Source of the DNA: Hoeflea sp.
GTDB taxonomy: Bacteria; Pseudomonadota; Alphaproteobacteria; Rhizobiales; Rhizobiaceae
Assembly: GCF_002733955.1 (NCBI RefSeq)
Contig: NZ_NVXQ01000021.1
Coordinates: 62,001 to 126,000 of the forward strand
DNA length: 64,000 nucleotides
Reading direction: 5' to 3'
Made by a program: the position numbers and the translations under genes. This document shows positions 16,549 through 24,781 of the stretch, in pieces. How positions within the stretch are numbered: the first letter of the stretch is position 1; each line of letters starts with the position of its first letter. Below the pieces are notes generated by a model that saw nothing but the letters and a program-made list of their open reading frames with translations, was not told the DNA's origin and ran no database searches.

Positions 16549-17394
16549 ATGACTGACTGGCAACAAAATCTGCCGCAGATGAAACCGGGCGAAGTCTGGC
16601 TGGTTGGCGCCGGTCCGGGTGATCCGGGACTGTTGACGCTGCACGCCGCAAATGCGCTCTCGCAAGCCGATGTGATCGTGCATGACGCGCTGGTCAATGC
16701 CGATTGCCTGAAGTTGGCGCGGACCGGTGCGACGCTGGAATATGCCGGCAAGCGCGGCGGCAAGCCATCGGCCAAGCAGCGCGATATCTCGCTCAGGCTG
16801 GTGGAGCTGGCGCGTGAAGGGCACCGGGTGCTGCGGCTCAAGGGCGGCGACCCGTTTGTCTTCGGCCGTGGCGGGGAAGAAGCGCTGACGCTGGTCGAGC
16901 ACAAGGTTCCGTTCCGGGTTGTGCCCGGCATAACCGCAGGGATCGGCGGGCTGGCCTATGCCGGCATCCCCGCGACGCATCGCGACACCAATCATACGGT
17001 GACGTTCCTGACCGGACATGATTCGTCCGGCGTGGTGCCGGACCGGATCGACTGGGATGGCGTGGCGCGTGGCAGCCAGGTGATCATCATGTACATGGCG
17101 ATGAAGCATATCTCGGCAATCACCTCGAGCCTGATGGCCGCAGGCCGCGATCCGGATGAGCCGATGGCATTTGTCACCGATGCATCGACGGACGCGCAGC
17201 AGGTGCTGGAAACGACGCTTTCACGGGCGGCGGAGGATGTGGCTGCCTCCGGGTTGCAGCCGCCGGCGATCGTCGTGGTCGGGCAGGTGGTGCGGCTTCG
17301 CCCGGCACTGGACTGGATGGGGGCGGCAGCCGGCAGGGTGCTGACAGCAGATCCTCTGGGAAATCGCGCTGATGCGCAGAAAGATATTGCATGA
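16549..17394 (+). CDS. cobA: Uroporphyrinogen-III C-methyltransferase CobA
   Basis: CobA (SUMT) methylates uroporphyrinogen III at C2 and C7 to precorrin-2, the entry to cobalamin and siroheme. The 281-residue protein has VWLVGAGPGDPGLLTLHAA (about residues 16-34), VIVHDALVNADCL near 42 and LRLKGGDPFVFGRGGEEALT near 90. It lacks a CysG dehydrogenase half, so it is a single-function enzyme. The ATG at 16549 is preferred; the frame upstream is antisense to cbiD. It starts a plus-strand operon cobA-cobB-cobC-cobD and ends with ATGA over cobB. Confidence 0.97.
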   Translation: MTDWQQNLPQMKPGEVWLVGAGPGDPGLLTLHAANALSQADVIVHDALVNADCLKLARTGATLEYAGKRGGKPSAKQRDISLRLVELAREGHRVLRLKGGDPFVFGRGGEEALTLVEHKVPFRVVPGITAGIGGLAYAGIPATHRDTNHTVTFLTGHDSSGVVPDRIDWDGVARGSQVIIMYMAMKHISAITSSLMAAGRDPDEPMAFVTDASTDAQQVLETTLSRAAEDVAASGLQPPAIVVVGQVVRLRPALDWMGAAAGRVLTADPLGNRADAQKDIA

Positions 17395-18692
17395 CAGGTC
17401 TTATGATTGCTGCACCCCGGTCGGGGTCCGGCAAGACAACCGTGACCCTCGGGCTGCTCAGGGCGCTCAAGCGCCGCGGCGTGGCGCTGGCGCCTGGCAA
17501 GGCAGGACCGGATTACATCGACCCGGCGTTTCATGCCGCGGCCAGCGGCCAGGCCTGCCTGAATTACGATCCATGGGCGATGCGCAGCGACCTGCTGCTG
17601 GCCAATGCCTCGCTGCAATCGCAAGGCGGTCGGATGTTGTTCATCGAGGCGATGATGGGACTGTTCGACGGGGCCGCGGACGGCTCCGGTTCGGCAGGCG
17701 ACCTTGCCGGCCTGCTGGGGCTGCCGGTGATTCTGGTGATCGATTGCACCGGCATGTCGCACTCGGTGGCAGCCCTTGCGCGGGGCTTTGCGAATTTCCA
17801 TCCCGACGTGCTGGTGCCCGGGGTCATCCTCAACCATGTCGCAAGCGCGCGGCATGACGGCATGCTGCGTCAGGCGCTCGAGAAGGCCCGTGTGGAAGTG
17901 CTCGGATCGCTGCCGCAAAACGAGAAATTGGTTCTGCCGCAGCGCCATCTTGGTCTGGTCCAGGCGGGGGAAAACGAAAAACTCGCCGAACTGATCGACA
18001 ATGCGGCCGACCTGATGGAAAGCCGGATCGACCTGGATATGCTTTTGCAGCAGGCGAAGCGCGCCCCCGCCAAGCCGGCGCCGGCCAATATTCCCCGGCT
18101 TCCGCCGCCGGGACAGAAAGTTGCGGTGGCACGGGATGTGGCCTTTGCGTTTTTCTACGAGCACATGCTGCTCGGGTGGCAGCGCCGCGGTGCGGAGCTG
18201 TCGTTCTTCTCTCCGCTTGCGGATGAAGCCCCGGCGGCCGATTGCGATGCGGTGATCCTGCCCGGCGGCTATCCCGAACTCCATGCCGGCAGCCTGGCCG
18301 CGGCAAGTCAATTCAAGGCCGGCATGCAGGCGGCGATTGACCGCGGCGTTCCGGTGTATGGCGAGTGCGGCGGCTACATGGCACTCGGAGAAGGGCTCAT
18401 CGATGCACAGGGCGTGCGCCACGAGATGCTTGGCGCGCTGCCGCTGGTCACCAGTTTTGCCGAACCCAAGCGGCATCTGGGCTATCGGCGGCTGACACCG
18501 ACGCCGGGATTTTTCTGGGACATGGAACTGTCCGCGCACGAGTTTCACTATGCCCGCGTTGTCTCGGAAGGAGCTGCGGCCGGGCACCTGTTCAGTTCGC
18601 GCGATGCGCTGGGGGCAGATCTTGGCGCCGCCGGGCTTCGGCGCGGCAATGTCGCAGGCTCGTTCATGCATGTGATTGACCGGATAGACTAG
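17391..18692 (+). CDS. cobB: Cobyrinic acid a,c-diamide synthase CobB
   Basis: CobB amidates the a and c side chains (hydrogenobyrinic acid in the aerobic route) using glutamine and ATP. The 433-residue enzyme has a P-loop domain (MIAAPRSGSGKTTVTLGLL, residues 5-23) followed by KAGPDYIDPAFH. The C-terminal class I glutamine amidotransferase domain has ILPGGYPELHAGSL near 286 and the nucleophile in VYGECGGYMALGEGL near 322. The ending HEFHYARVV carries the conserved His. It is coupled to cobA and lies 4 bases before cobC. Confidence 0.96.
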   Translation: MTGLMIAAPRSGSGKTTVTLGLLRALKRRGVALAPGKAGPDYIDPAFHAAASGQACLNYDPWAMRSDLLLANASLQSQGGRMLFIEAMMGLFDGAADGSGSAGDLAGLLGLPVILVIDCTGMSHSVAALARGFANFHPDVLVPGVILNHVASARHDGMLRQALEKARVEVLGSLPQNEKLVLPQRHLGLVQAGENEKLAELIDNAADLMESRIDLDMLLQQAKRAPAKPAPANIPRLPPPGQKVAVARDVAFAFFYEHMLLGWQRRGAELSFFSPLADEAPAADCDAVILPGGYPELHAGSLAAASQFKAGMQAAIDRGVPVYGECGGYMALGEGLIDAQGVRHEMLGALPLVTSFAEPKRHLGYRRLTPTPGFFWDMELSAHEFHYARVVSEGAAAGHLFSSRDALGADLGAAGLRRGNVAGSFMHVIDRID

Positions 18693-18696
18693 AACC

Positions 18697-19719
18697 ATGA
18701 CACACCAGGCAGATGCACCGATTGCCCATGGCGGGGCGCTATCCGAAGCTATTGCGCGTCATGGCGGCAATGCGTCCGAATGGCTTGACCTGTCGACCGG
18801 CATCAGCCCCTTCACCTTGCCGCTGCCGGAGTTTTCAGCAGACACCTGGCGCCGGCTTCCCGAGCGGAGCGAGGTGCAACGGGTTTGCGAGCTGGCGATG
18901 CGGCACTATGGCGGATCGGTGGTTCCGGTCGCGGTGCCGGGCACCCAGTCTGCAATCCAGTTGCTGCCCCATCTGACGCCCGATGCGTCGGAGGTGGCGA
19001 TAGTCTCGCCGACCTATGGCGAATATCAGCGGGCCTATCAGCGCATGGATGTGACGATCGACCCGGTCGCCACGCTGGATGCGGCGGCGGCGACACGGGC
19101 CGGCGTGGCGGTGCTGGCAAACCCGAACAACCCGGATGGCCGCGAGACGACCCGCGATGACATTTTCGGCTTTGTCCGGGCGCAGCGTCACCGCCTGGTC
19201 GTTGTCGACGAGGCCTTTGCCGACATGCGCCAGGACCTGTCGATGGCAGGGGCTGCCGGAATGGAGCCCAATCTGATCGTCATGCGCTCGTTCGGGAAGT
19301 TCTTCGGACTTGCCGGATTGCGGCTGGGCTTTGTCTTCGCGGAAGCCAGGCTGGCCGGCATCCTGAGCGACCGGCTTGGCCCCTGGGCCGTCTCCGGACC
19401 GGCGCTGGCAGTGGCGGCGCATGCGTTTTCGCGGGGTGACCTCGTCAACGAGTTGCGCAACAAGATCGAGAAGGCGCACACGATGACCCGCTCGGCGCTG
19501 AGCATGGCGCGGGTGTCGATCGTAGGCGAGAGCGAATTGTTTTTCTGCTGCAATGTGGGTGATGGCGCAGCTGTTGCCGATCAGCTCGCAAGGCACAAAG
19601 TCCTGGTGCGCAGTTTCGACCACAGCCCGTCACTGATCCGGATCGGTCTTGTTCCGGACGAGTTGTCGGCAGTCAGGCTTCGCGAAACCTTGCGGCTTGT
19701 GAACCAGCAGACCTCCTGA
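18697..19719 (+). CDS. cobC: CobC, PLP-dependent threonine-phosphate decarboxylase-like protein
   Basis: CobC (CobD in Salmonella naming) supplies (R)-1-amino-2-propanol O-phosphate from L-threonine phosphate for the nucleotide-loop linker. The 340-residue fold-type I aminotransferase shows WLDLSTGISPFTLPLP near residue 29 and a PNNPDG substrate loop near 144. The PLP Lys lies in MRSFGKFFGLAGLRLGFV near 198. Its stop overlaps the ATG of cobD by one base, matching joint use by the cobinamide synthase. Family length is normal. Confidence 0.94.
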   Translation: MTHQADAPIAHGGALSEAIARHGGNASEWLDLSTGISPFTLPLPEFSADTWRRLPERSEVQRVCELAMRHYGGSVVPVAVPGTQSAIQLLPHLTPDASEVAIVSPTYGEYQRAYQRMDVTIDPVATLDAAAATRAGVAVLANPNNPDGRETTRDDIFGFVRAQRHRLVVVDEAFADMRQDLSMAGAAGMEPNLIVMRSFGKFFGLAGLRLGFVFAEARLAGILSDRLGPWAVSGPALAVAAHAFSRGDLVNELRNKIEKAHTMTRSALSMARVSIVGESELFFCCNVGDGAAVADQLARHKVLVRSFDHSPSLIRIGLVPDELSAVRLRETLRLVNQQTS

Positions 19720-20690
19720 TGAGCCATTTTGCGGTTCTGCTGGTCGCACTGATCCTGGATCGCGTCATCGGGGACCCTGACTGGCTGTGGCGGCGGCTCA
19801 GCCATCCGGTGGTGATTTTCGGTCATGCCATCAGCTTTGCCGAAAGGTGGTTGAACAGGCCCGCCGATGCTGCCGCCACCCGCCGCCTGAAGGGACAAGT
19901 CGCAATCGCAGGGCTGCTGTTGGCCGCAGCACTTTGCGGCTGGGCGCTTGCACGCCTGTTCGGCCGGATGGGCATGGTTGGCCTGGTGCTCGAGGTTGTC
20001 GTCGTTGCCATCTTGCTGGCGCAGAAAAGCCTTGCAGACCATGTCGCCGCGGTCGCAACCGGCTTGCGCGAAAACGGGCTCGAGGGCGGGCGCAAGGCGG
20101 TGTCGATGATTGTCGGGCGCGACCCGGAGGCGCTCGGTCAGTCAGCGGTGTGCAGGGCGTCGATCGAAAGTCTGGCGGAGAACTTTTCCGACGGCATCGT
20201 CGCGCCGGCGCTGTGGTACGCGGTGTTCGGGCTGCCGGGTCTGCTGGCCTACAAGATGCTCAACACCGCGGATTCGATGATCGGGCATCTCGATGAGCGC
20301 TACTCCGATTTCGGGCGTGCGGCAGCCAAGCTCGACGATCTGGCCAACTGGCCGGCGTCGCGGCTGTCGGCACTGCTGATTGCTGCCGGGGCTGGCCTGG
20401 TCAAGGGGAGGGACGCTATGCGGCAGGCGGCAGGCACAGCGTTGCGGGATTCCGGTCTGCATCGATCGCCCAATGCGGGGTGGCCGGAGGCGGCAATGGC
20501 CGGGGCTCTCGGCCTGGCACTGGCCGGTCCGCGACGGTATCACGGCGAGCTGGTGATGGAAGCCAGCCTGAACGCTTCAGGCAGCACGCAAGCCAGTGCG
20601 CAGCATATCCTCGAAGCGCTCTCGGTGTACCAGCGGGCACTGGACTGTCTTGCTATGCTGGTTGTGGCTGGGATTCTTGTTTCATTTTAA
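19719..20690 (+). CDS. cobD: Adenosylcobinamide-phosphate synthase CobD (CbiB)
   Basis: CobD attaches aminopropanol (phosphate) to adenosylcobyric acid in the inner membrane. The 323-residue protein has several membrane segments, the N-terminal LILDRVIGDPDWLWRRLSHP (about residues 10-29) and the conserved ESLAENFSDGIVAPALWYAV near 150-169. MLNTADSMIGHLDERYSDFG lies near 182. It is last in cobA-cobB-cobC-cobD. No hairpin terminator is obvious in the A+T-rich 131 bases before the next gene. CobQ, CobP/U and CobS/V needed to finish B12 are not in the window. Confidence 0.95.
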   Translation: MSHFAVLLVALILDRVIGDPDWLWRRLSHPVVIFGHAISFAERWLNRPADAAATRRLKGQVAIAGLLLAAALCGWALARLFGRMGMVGLVLEVVVVAILLAQKSLADHVAAVATGLRENGLEGGRKAVSMIVGRDPEALGQSAVCRASIESLAENFSDGIVAPALWYAVFGLPGLLAYKMLNTADSMIGHLDERYSDFGRAAAKLDDLANWPASRLSALLIAAGAGLVKGRDAMRQAAGTALRDSGLHRSPNAGWPEAAMAGALGLALAGPRRYHGELVMEASLNASGSTQASAQHILEALSVYQRALDCLAMLVVAGILVSF

Positions 20691-20821
20691 ATCAATAATA
20701 TCAATACTTTGGGGTGATGCATAGAATTCTATATTGCATTTTAACTTTAACTCGATAGTTCCTCTGTTTAGATTGGTTCCCGGCTAGTAAAGCCAGTAAC
20801 AGGGCAAATGGGGAAACAATC

Positions 20822-21253
20822 ATGCGAAATCTGGTATTGGCAGGGCTTTTCGCCCTCTCACTTCTTCCGTTCTCATCAGCTTCGGCGTTCGCAGCAAAGC
20901 TCATCGCCAAGGTGGATATTTCATCGCAGACCATGGTGGTCACCCACAATGGCAAGGTGAAATACAAATGGCCGGTCTCGACCGGTCGCAAGGGCTACTC
21001 GACGCCGACCGGGAGTTACTCGGCAAAATGGCTGTCGCGCCACCACAGGTCGCGCAAATACAACAATGCGCCGATGCCTTATGCGGTGTTCTATCATCGC
21101 GGTTACGCCGTCCACGCCACCTATGACACCAAGCGTCTGGGCCGTGTCGCCTCGCATGGCTGTGTTCGCCTTGCTCCGGAAAATGCCGCCAAGTTCTTTG
21201 CGCTGGTCCAGAAGACCGGCAACAAGAACACCCGGATCGTCATCAAGCACTAA
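20822..21253 (+). CDS. L,D-transpeptidase (YkuD domain), secreted
   Basis: A 143-residue exported enzyme with an N-terminal signal peptide ending near residue 24 (SSASAFA-A) and a single YkuD domain. The catalytic motif SHGCVRLAPENAAKFF holds the Cys near residue 119, and the upstream His is in YAVFYHRGYAVHATYD. YkuD enzymes make 3-3 cross-links in peptidoglycan or link outer-membrane proteins to it. It has its own A+T-rich upstream region (20691-20821). A perfect 25-base tandem duplication spans its stop codon without changing the C-terminus (IVIKH). Confidence 0.93.
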   Translation: MRNLVLAGLFALSLLPFSSASAFAAKLIAKVDISSQTMVVTHNGKVKYKWPVSTGRKGYSTPTGSYSAKWLSRHHRSRKYNNAPMPYAVFYHRGYAVHATYDTKRLGRVASHGCVRLAPENAAKFFALVQKTGNKNTRIVIKH

Positions 21254-21276
21254 CACCCGGATCGTCATCAAGCACT
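21227..21276. repeat. Perfect 25-bp tandem duplication over the stop codon of the L,D-transpeptidase
   Basis: Bases 21227-21251 and 21252-21276 are identical. The first copy supplies the last codons and the T of the TAA stop. The second copy lies just after and would have ended the gene in TGA before the duplication. The protein sequence is the same either way, so this looks like a recent neutral slippage event. Confidence 0.95.
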
Positions 21277-21321
21277 GAGCCGTTGCAGCGGGCAAGGCTG
21301 TTGCTGAAATCAAGATTGTTC

Positions 21322-21353
21322 AAGGCCCGGCTCGACGCCGGGCCTTTCTATTT
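21322..21353 (+). terminator. Rho-independent terminator between convergent genes
   Basis: A 10-bp perfect stem (21322-21331 with 21337-21346) with a 5-base loop is followed by a short T-rich run. It lies 68 bases after the L,D-transpeptidase stop. The lpxXL stop codon (21348-21350) falls in its T tract, so it probably serves the plus-strand gene and may also act on the convergent operon. Confidence 0.8.
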
Positions 21354-22292
21354 CACCAGGTGCTTGATTTCCCAGCGGTCATGGAACCATTGCCACTGGC
21401 CGGGATATTCACGCACCCAGCTTTCCACCTTGTCGTTTAGCACTTGCGCGGTGGCGGTGATGTCGACACTGCCGTCGGGCTTGCGCGGAATGGTGATGGC
21501 CGGCTCGACTTCCAGCCGGTGGCGGCCGCCGGGGAGGCGGATCGAGCGGGCCGGGTAGACCTCGCAATCATACTGGCGCACCAGCTTGGCCAGAAGCGGG
21601 TTGGTGTGGACCTCAAGCCCGAAGAACGAGGTTTCTGCGCCCTTGTGGAATTTCTGATCGACGAGCACGCCGACACCGCCGCCGGCCTCGAGCCTGCGTG
21701 CCAGAATGAAGGCCGCGCCCGCCCGCGAGGGCACCAGATGGCCCATCGAGGTGCGCCGGGCGGCCAGCACCTTTTCGGCGACGTAAGGATTGTTCGGCGG
21801 CCGGAACAGCGCCATCACATCGAGCCCGTAAGTGGCGGCGGCAATCGGCAGCAATTCGAAATTGCCGGTGTGGGCAGTGAAGACGATAAACGGCTTGTTG
21901 CTGTCGCGCAGCTTGAGAAATAGGTCCGCGCCGCCAACCTCGATGCGTCCGGGTTTGCTGGCCTCCGGATCGAAATCGAACAGCTTGTCGAGGAAAACAT
22001 ATTCCGCGGCCAGCCGTGACATGTTCCCCCACATGTCGCGGGCAACGGCTTCGTGCTCGGCCTTTGTCTTTTCCGGGTAGGCGCGCTCGAGATTTCTCAG
22101 CGCCAGCCGGTGGCGCTTGGTCAGAGGGCCGATGCGCCGCGCCATGGTGTCAACAAAGTTGATCGCCTTGTCAGCGGGGAACAGCGCAAGCAACCGCAGA
22201 AGCGTGAAGATCGCAGTGGCGATCAGCCAGTCGCGGGCGCGTCTTAGGGCTATGACGATGCGCGTCAGCACCATGCGGGTCGAGCTTGCCAT
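21348..22292 (-). CDS. lpxXL: Lipid A very-long-chain acyltransferase LpxXL (LpxL/HtrB family)
   Basis: A 314-residue lysophospholipid-type acyltransferase anchored by an N-terminal hydrophobic segment (about residues 20-40). The HX4E catalytic motif is H-T-G-N-F-E at residues 141-146. VGVLVDQKFHKGAETSFFG lies near 210 and WFHDRW near the end. LpxL enzymes add secondary acyl chains to Kdo2-lipid A. The location at the end of acpXL-fabZ-fabF-fabF-adh supports LpxXL, which transfers the C28-type hydroxy acid from AcpXL. It starts 12 bases after adh. Confidence 0.93.
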   Translation of the reverse strand: MASSTRMVLTRIVIALRRARDWLIATAIFTLLRLLALFPADKAINFVDTMARRIGPLTKRHRLALRNLERAYPEKTKAEHEAVARDMWGNMSRLAAEYVFLDKLFDFDPEASKPGRIEVGGADLFLKLRDSNKPFIVFTAHTGNFELLPIAAATYGLDVMALFRPPNNPYVAEKVLAARRTSMGHLVPSRAGAAFILARRLEAGGGVGVLVDQKFHKGAETSFFGLEVHTNPLLAKLVRQYDCEVYPARSIRLPGGRHRLEVEPAITIPRKPDGSVDITATAQVLNDKVESWVREYPGQWQWFHDRWEIKHLVK

Positions 22293-22304
22293 GATGTGCC
22301 GGCC

Positions 22305-23333
22305 TCAATCCATCCGCAGGATGATCTTGCCGAACACGTCGCGGCCTTCCATGCGGCTGAGTGCCTTGTCGATCTCATCGAAGCTGACTTCGGTGTCGAT
22401 GACCGGCTGGACGTGGCCGGCCGCCATCTTCTGCATCGCGTCGGCCATGTTTTCCATGCGGCAGCCAAACGAGCCTAGCAGTTTCAATTGCTGCTGGAAC
22501 AGCATCATCAGGTTCATCTGGATCGAGACGCCGGAGGTCGAGCCGCAGGTCACCAGGCGTCCGCCACGTTTGAGCGACAGCATCGAACCGGCCCAGGTGT
22601 CGGCCCCGACATGTTCAAACACCACATCGACGCCGCGTTTCTTTGTGATCTTGCGCACCACGCCCTCGAAGCGGTCCTCGCGGTAATTGATGACGTGATC
22701 GGCGCCCAGCGCCTTGGCAGGTTCGATCTTGGCGTCAGAGCCAACGGTGGTGATGACGGTACAGCCGATCTTCTTGGCAAGCTGGATGGCGGCAGAGCCG
22801 ATGCCGGAACCGCCGGCGTGGATCAGAATGGTTTCGCCCGGTTCGAGCCTGGCGTTGTCAAACAGCATGTGCTCGACGGTGCCGAATGTGACGGGGGCGA
22901 CAGCGGCGCCGATCGCAGTCACGCCGGGAGGCGCGGGAACCAGGAGGCGTGCCGGCAGGTTGACCTGTTCCTGGGCAAAGCCATCGAGGTGAAAGCCATG
23001 AACGCCACCGACATGCTCGCACAGATTGTCGCGGCCTTCGCGGCACGGGCGGCACAGGCCGCAGGTGCGGGCGCCGTAGATCGAGACCAGTTGGCCGGGA
23101 ACCAGGCCCGCTACACCATGCCCGATCGCATCGACCACACCCGAAGCTTCCGCGCCGATGACCAGCGGCATCTTGCGTTTGGCGAATGCCATGCCGCGCC
23201 AGCCCCAGACGTCGATGTGGTTGAGGGCAACGGCCTTGATCGAAACCGTGACTTCGCCAATGCCGGGCGGCGGGGGCGGCGGCAGATCAACCGTTTCAAG
23301 CTTGCGATCTTCGATCAGTTGGAGAGCCCGCAT
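22305..23333 (-). CDS. Medium-chain dehydrogenase of the acpXL operon
   Basis: A 342-residue MDR-superfamily oxidoreductase. It has an N-terminal GroES-like domain and a Rossmann domain with ILIHAGGSGIGSAAIQLAKK near residue 167. The structural zinc lobe is complete (Cys 91, 94, 97 and 105). The usual catalytic zinc ligands seem absent: N-H-I-D (38-41) replaces the C-G-T-D type motif, and G-A-E-A-S-G (60-65) replaces G-H-E. In rhizobia the gene at this place is annotated as an alcohol dehydrogenase of the very-long-chain acid pathway; an enoyl-reductase role is a reasonable alternative. A 161-base gap separates it from fabF upstream. Confidence 0.9.
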   Translation of the reverse strand: MRALQLIEDRKLETVDLPPPPPPGIGEVTVSIKAVALNHIDVWGWRGMAFAKRKMPLVIGAEASGVVDAIGHGVAGLVPGQLVSIYGARTCGLCRPCREGRDNLCEHVGGVHGFHLDGFAQEQVNLPARLLVPAPPGVTAIGAAVAPVTFGTVEHMLFDNARLEPGETILIHAGGSGIGSAAIQLAKKIGCTVITTVGSDAKIEPAKALGADHVINYREDRFEGVVRKITKKRGVDVVFEHVGADTWAGSMLSLKRGGRLVTCGSTSGVSIQMNLMMLFQQQLKLLGSFGCRMENMADAMQKMAAGHVQPVIDTEVSFDEIDKALSRMEGRDVFGKIILRMD

Positions 23334-23494
23334 GAATTTGTCCTTCGCCGCTTGGCGGGGCTCAGCCAGCCGCCAGTGTCTCTACAGGATTGCCTGTATG
23401 CCGGGCATCCCGTGAACCTCGTGTTTGCGCGTTCACGCTTGTCATGGATGCATGTTCAGTGTGGCTCCGGCGCATTTGCCGGAGCGGGGATGAC

Positions 23495-24781
23495 TTAAGC
23501 GGGATCAGCCGACATGACAAGGCATGCGTTCTGTCCGCCAAATCCAAATGAATTGGAAAGAACGTGCGTGACCGCAGCATCGCGTTTGACGTTGGGAACC
23601 ACATCGAGCGGAATGGCCGGATCCGGATTGTCATAATTGATGGTCGGCGGCAGAGTGCCGTTGCTGATGGTCAGCAGCGAAAACACTGCTTCGATCGCGC
23701 CGGCGGCGGTCAGCGTGTGGCCGATCATCGATTTGTTCGAGGAAACCGGAATGTCGGCCATCCGGTCGCCAAACACGGTCGACAGCGCCAGGTATTCCAT
23801 CTTGTCGTTTTCCGGTGTCGAGGTGCCATGGGCGTTGACATAGCCGATCTCGTCGGCTGACAGCCCGGCATCAGCAAGTGCTGCGCTAATCGTTGCGATT
23901 GCCGGCGCGCCGCCGGGCGAGGAGCGGGTGCGGTGGAAATCGTCGGCCTTCTCGCCGCAGCCGCTGATGATGCCCAGCACCTTGGCGCCGCGGGAGATCG
24001 CGGCCTCGAGCGATTCGAGCACAAGGGTCGCCGAGCCCTCGGCAATGACAAAGCCGTCACGATCCTTGGTGAAAGGACGCGAGGCCTTTTCCGGCGGATC
24101 ATTGTTCGTCGAAAGCGCCGAAAGCAGCGAGAACCGGATCAGCGCTTCGGCGCTGACGGACCCGTCGGTGGCCACGCTCAGGGCGCGCTCGGTGCGGCCC
24201 TGACGAATGGCCTCGACGCCGAGCTGGATGGCGGTGGCGCCGGAGGCACAGGCGGTCGACAGGGTGACGGGAAGGCCACGGGTTCCGAACAGGTCCGCGA
24301 GACGCTCCGAGATGGAGCCGAACAGGACGGCTTCATGGAATGCGGGGTCGGCCTTGTCGCGCAAGACGGCGAGGAACTGCTCATAGGCATTTCCGGTCAT
24401 CTGCTCGGGCTTCACGCGGTCGCCAAGTTCGAAGCGCGCGCTCCACTCGGGCTCGATCGGAGGGGCTGCGAGAAACAGCGGACCACCGAATTCACCGGTG
24501 ATGCCGGCCTGGGCCAGCGCCTCGATGGTGGTTTCGCGGGCAAAGGCAAAGGAGCGCTCGACGGCATTCGGGGCGGGAATGTCGATGAAATCAACCGTGC
24601 CGCAAATCCGGGTGGAAAGCCCTTCCGAAGGAAACCGGGTGATCGGGTGAATGCCGGATTTGCCGGAGGTCAGCGCTGACCAGTTGTCTGTCACGCCCTG
24701 GCCAAGCGAAGAGACAACGCCCATGCCGGTGACGGCGACAAGCGGACGGCCGAGATGGTCTGTGTAGGCGGCTTTGCTCAT
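23495..24781 (-). CDS. fabF1XL: Beta-ketoacyl-ACP synthase (FabF-type) of the acpXL operon, active
   Basis: A 428-residue condensing enzyme. The full catalytic set is visible: Cys178 in TLSTACASGATAIQLG, a His in YVNAHGTSTPENDKMEY near residue 320 and a His in SNKSMIGHTLTAAGAIE near 356. It should extend acyl chains carried by AcpXL toward the C26-C28 hydroxy acid of lipid A. Its ATG overlaps the end of the upstream paralogue by 4 bases, so the two proteins are probably made in equal amounts and may pair. The symbol follows rhizobial operon order. Confidence 0.92.
   Translation of the reverse strand: MSKAAYTDHLGRPLVAVTGMGVVSSLGQGVTDNWSALTSGKSGIHPITRFPSEGLSTRICGTVDFIDIPAPNAVERSFAFARETTIEALAQAGITGEFGGPLFLAAPPIEPEWSARFELGDRVKPEQMTGNAYEQFLAVLRDKADPAFHEAVLFGSISERLADLFGTRGLPVTLSTACASGATAIQLGVEAIRQGRTERALSVATDGSVSAEALIRFSLLSALSTNNDPPEKASRPFTKDRDGFVIAEGSATLVLESLEAAISRGAKVLGIISGCGEKADDFHRTRSSPGGAPAIATISAALADAGLSADEIGYVNAHGTSTPENDKMEYLALSTVFGDRMADIPVSSNKSMIGHTLTAAGAIEAVFSLLTISNGTLPPTINYDNPDPAIPLDVVPNVKRDAAVTHVLSNSFGFGGQNACLVMSADPA

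Noticed and set aside
16441-17109. N-terminal extension of cbiD running antisense to cobA
   Set aside because: The extension overlaps cobA fully and has no family similarity; the ATG at 16440 gives the normal CbiD start.
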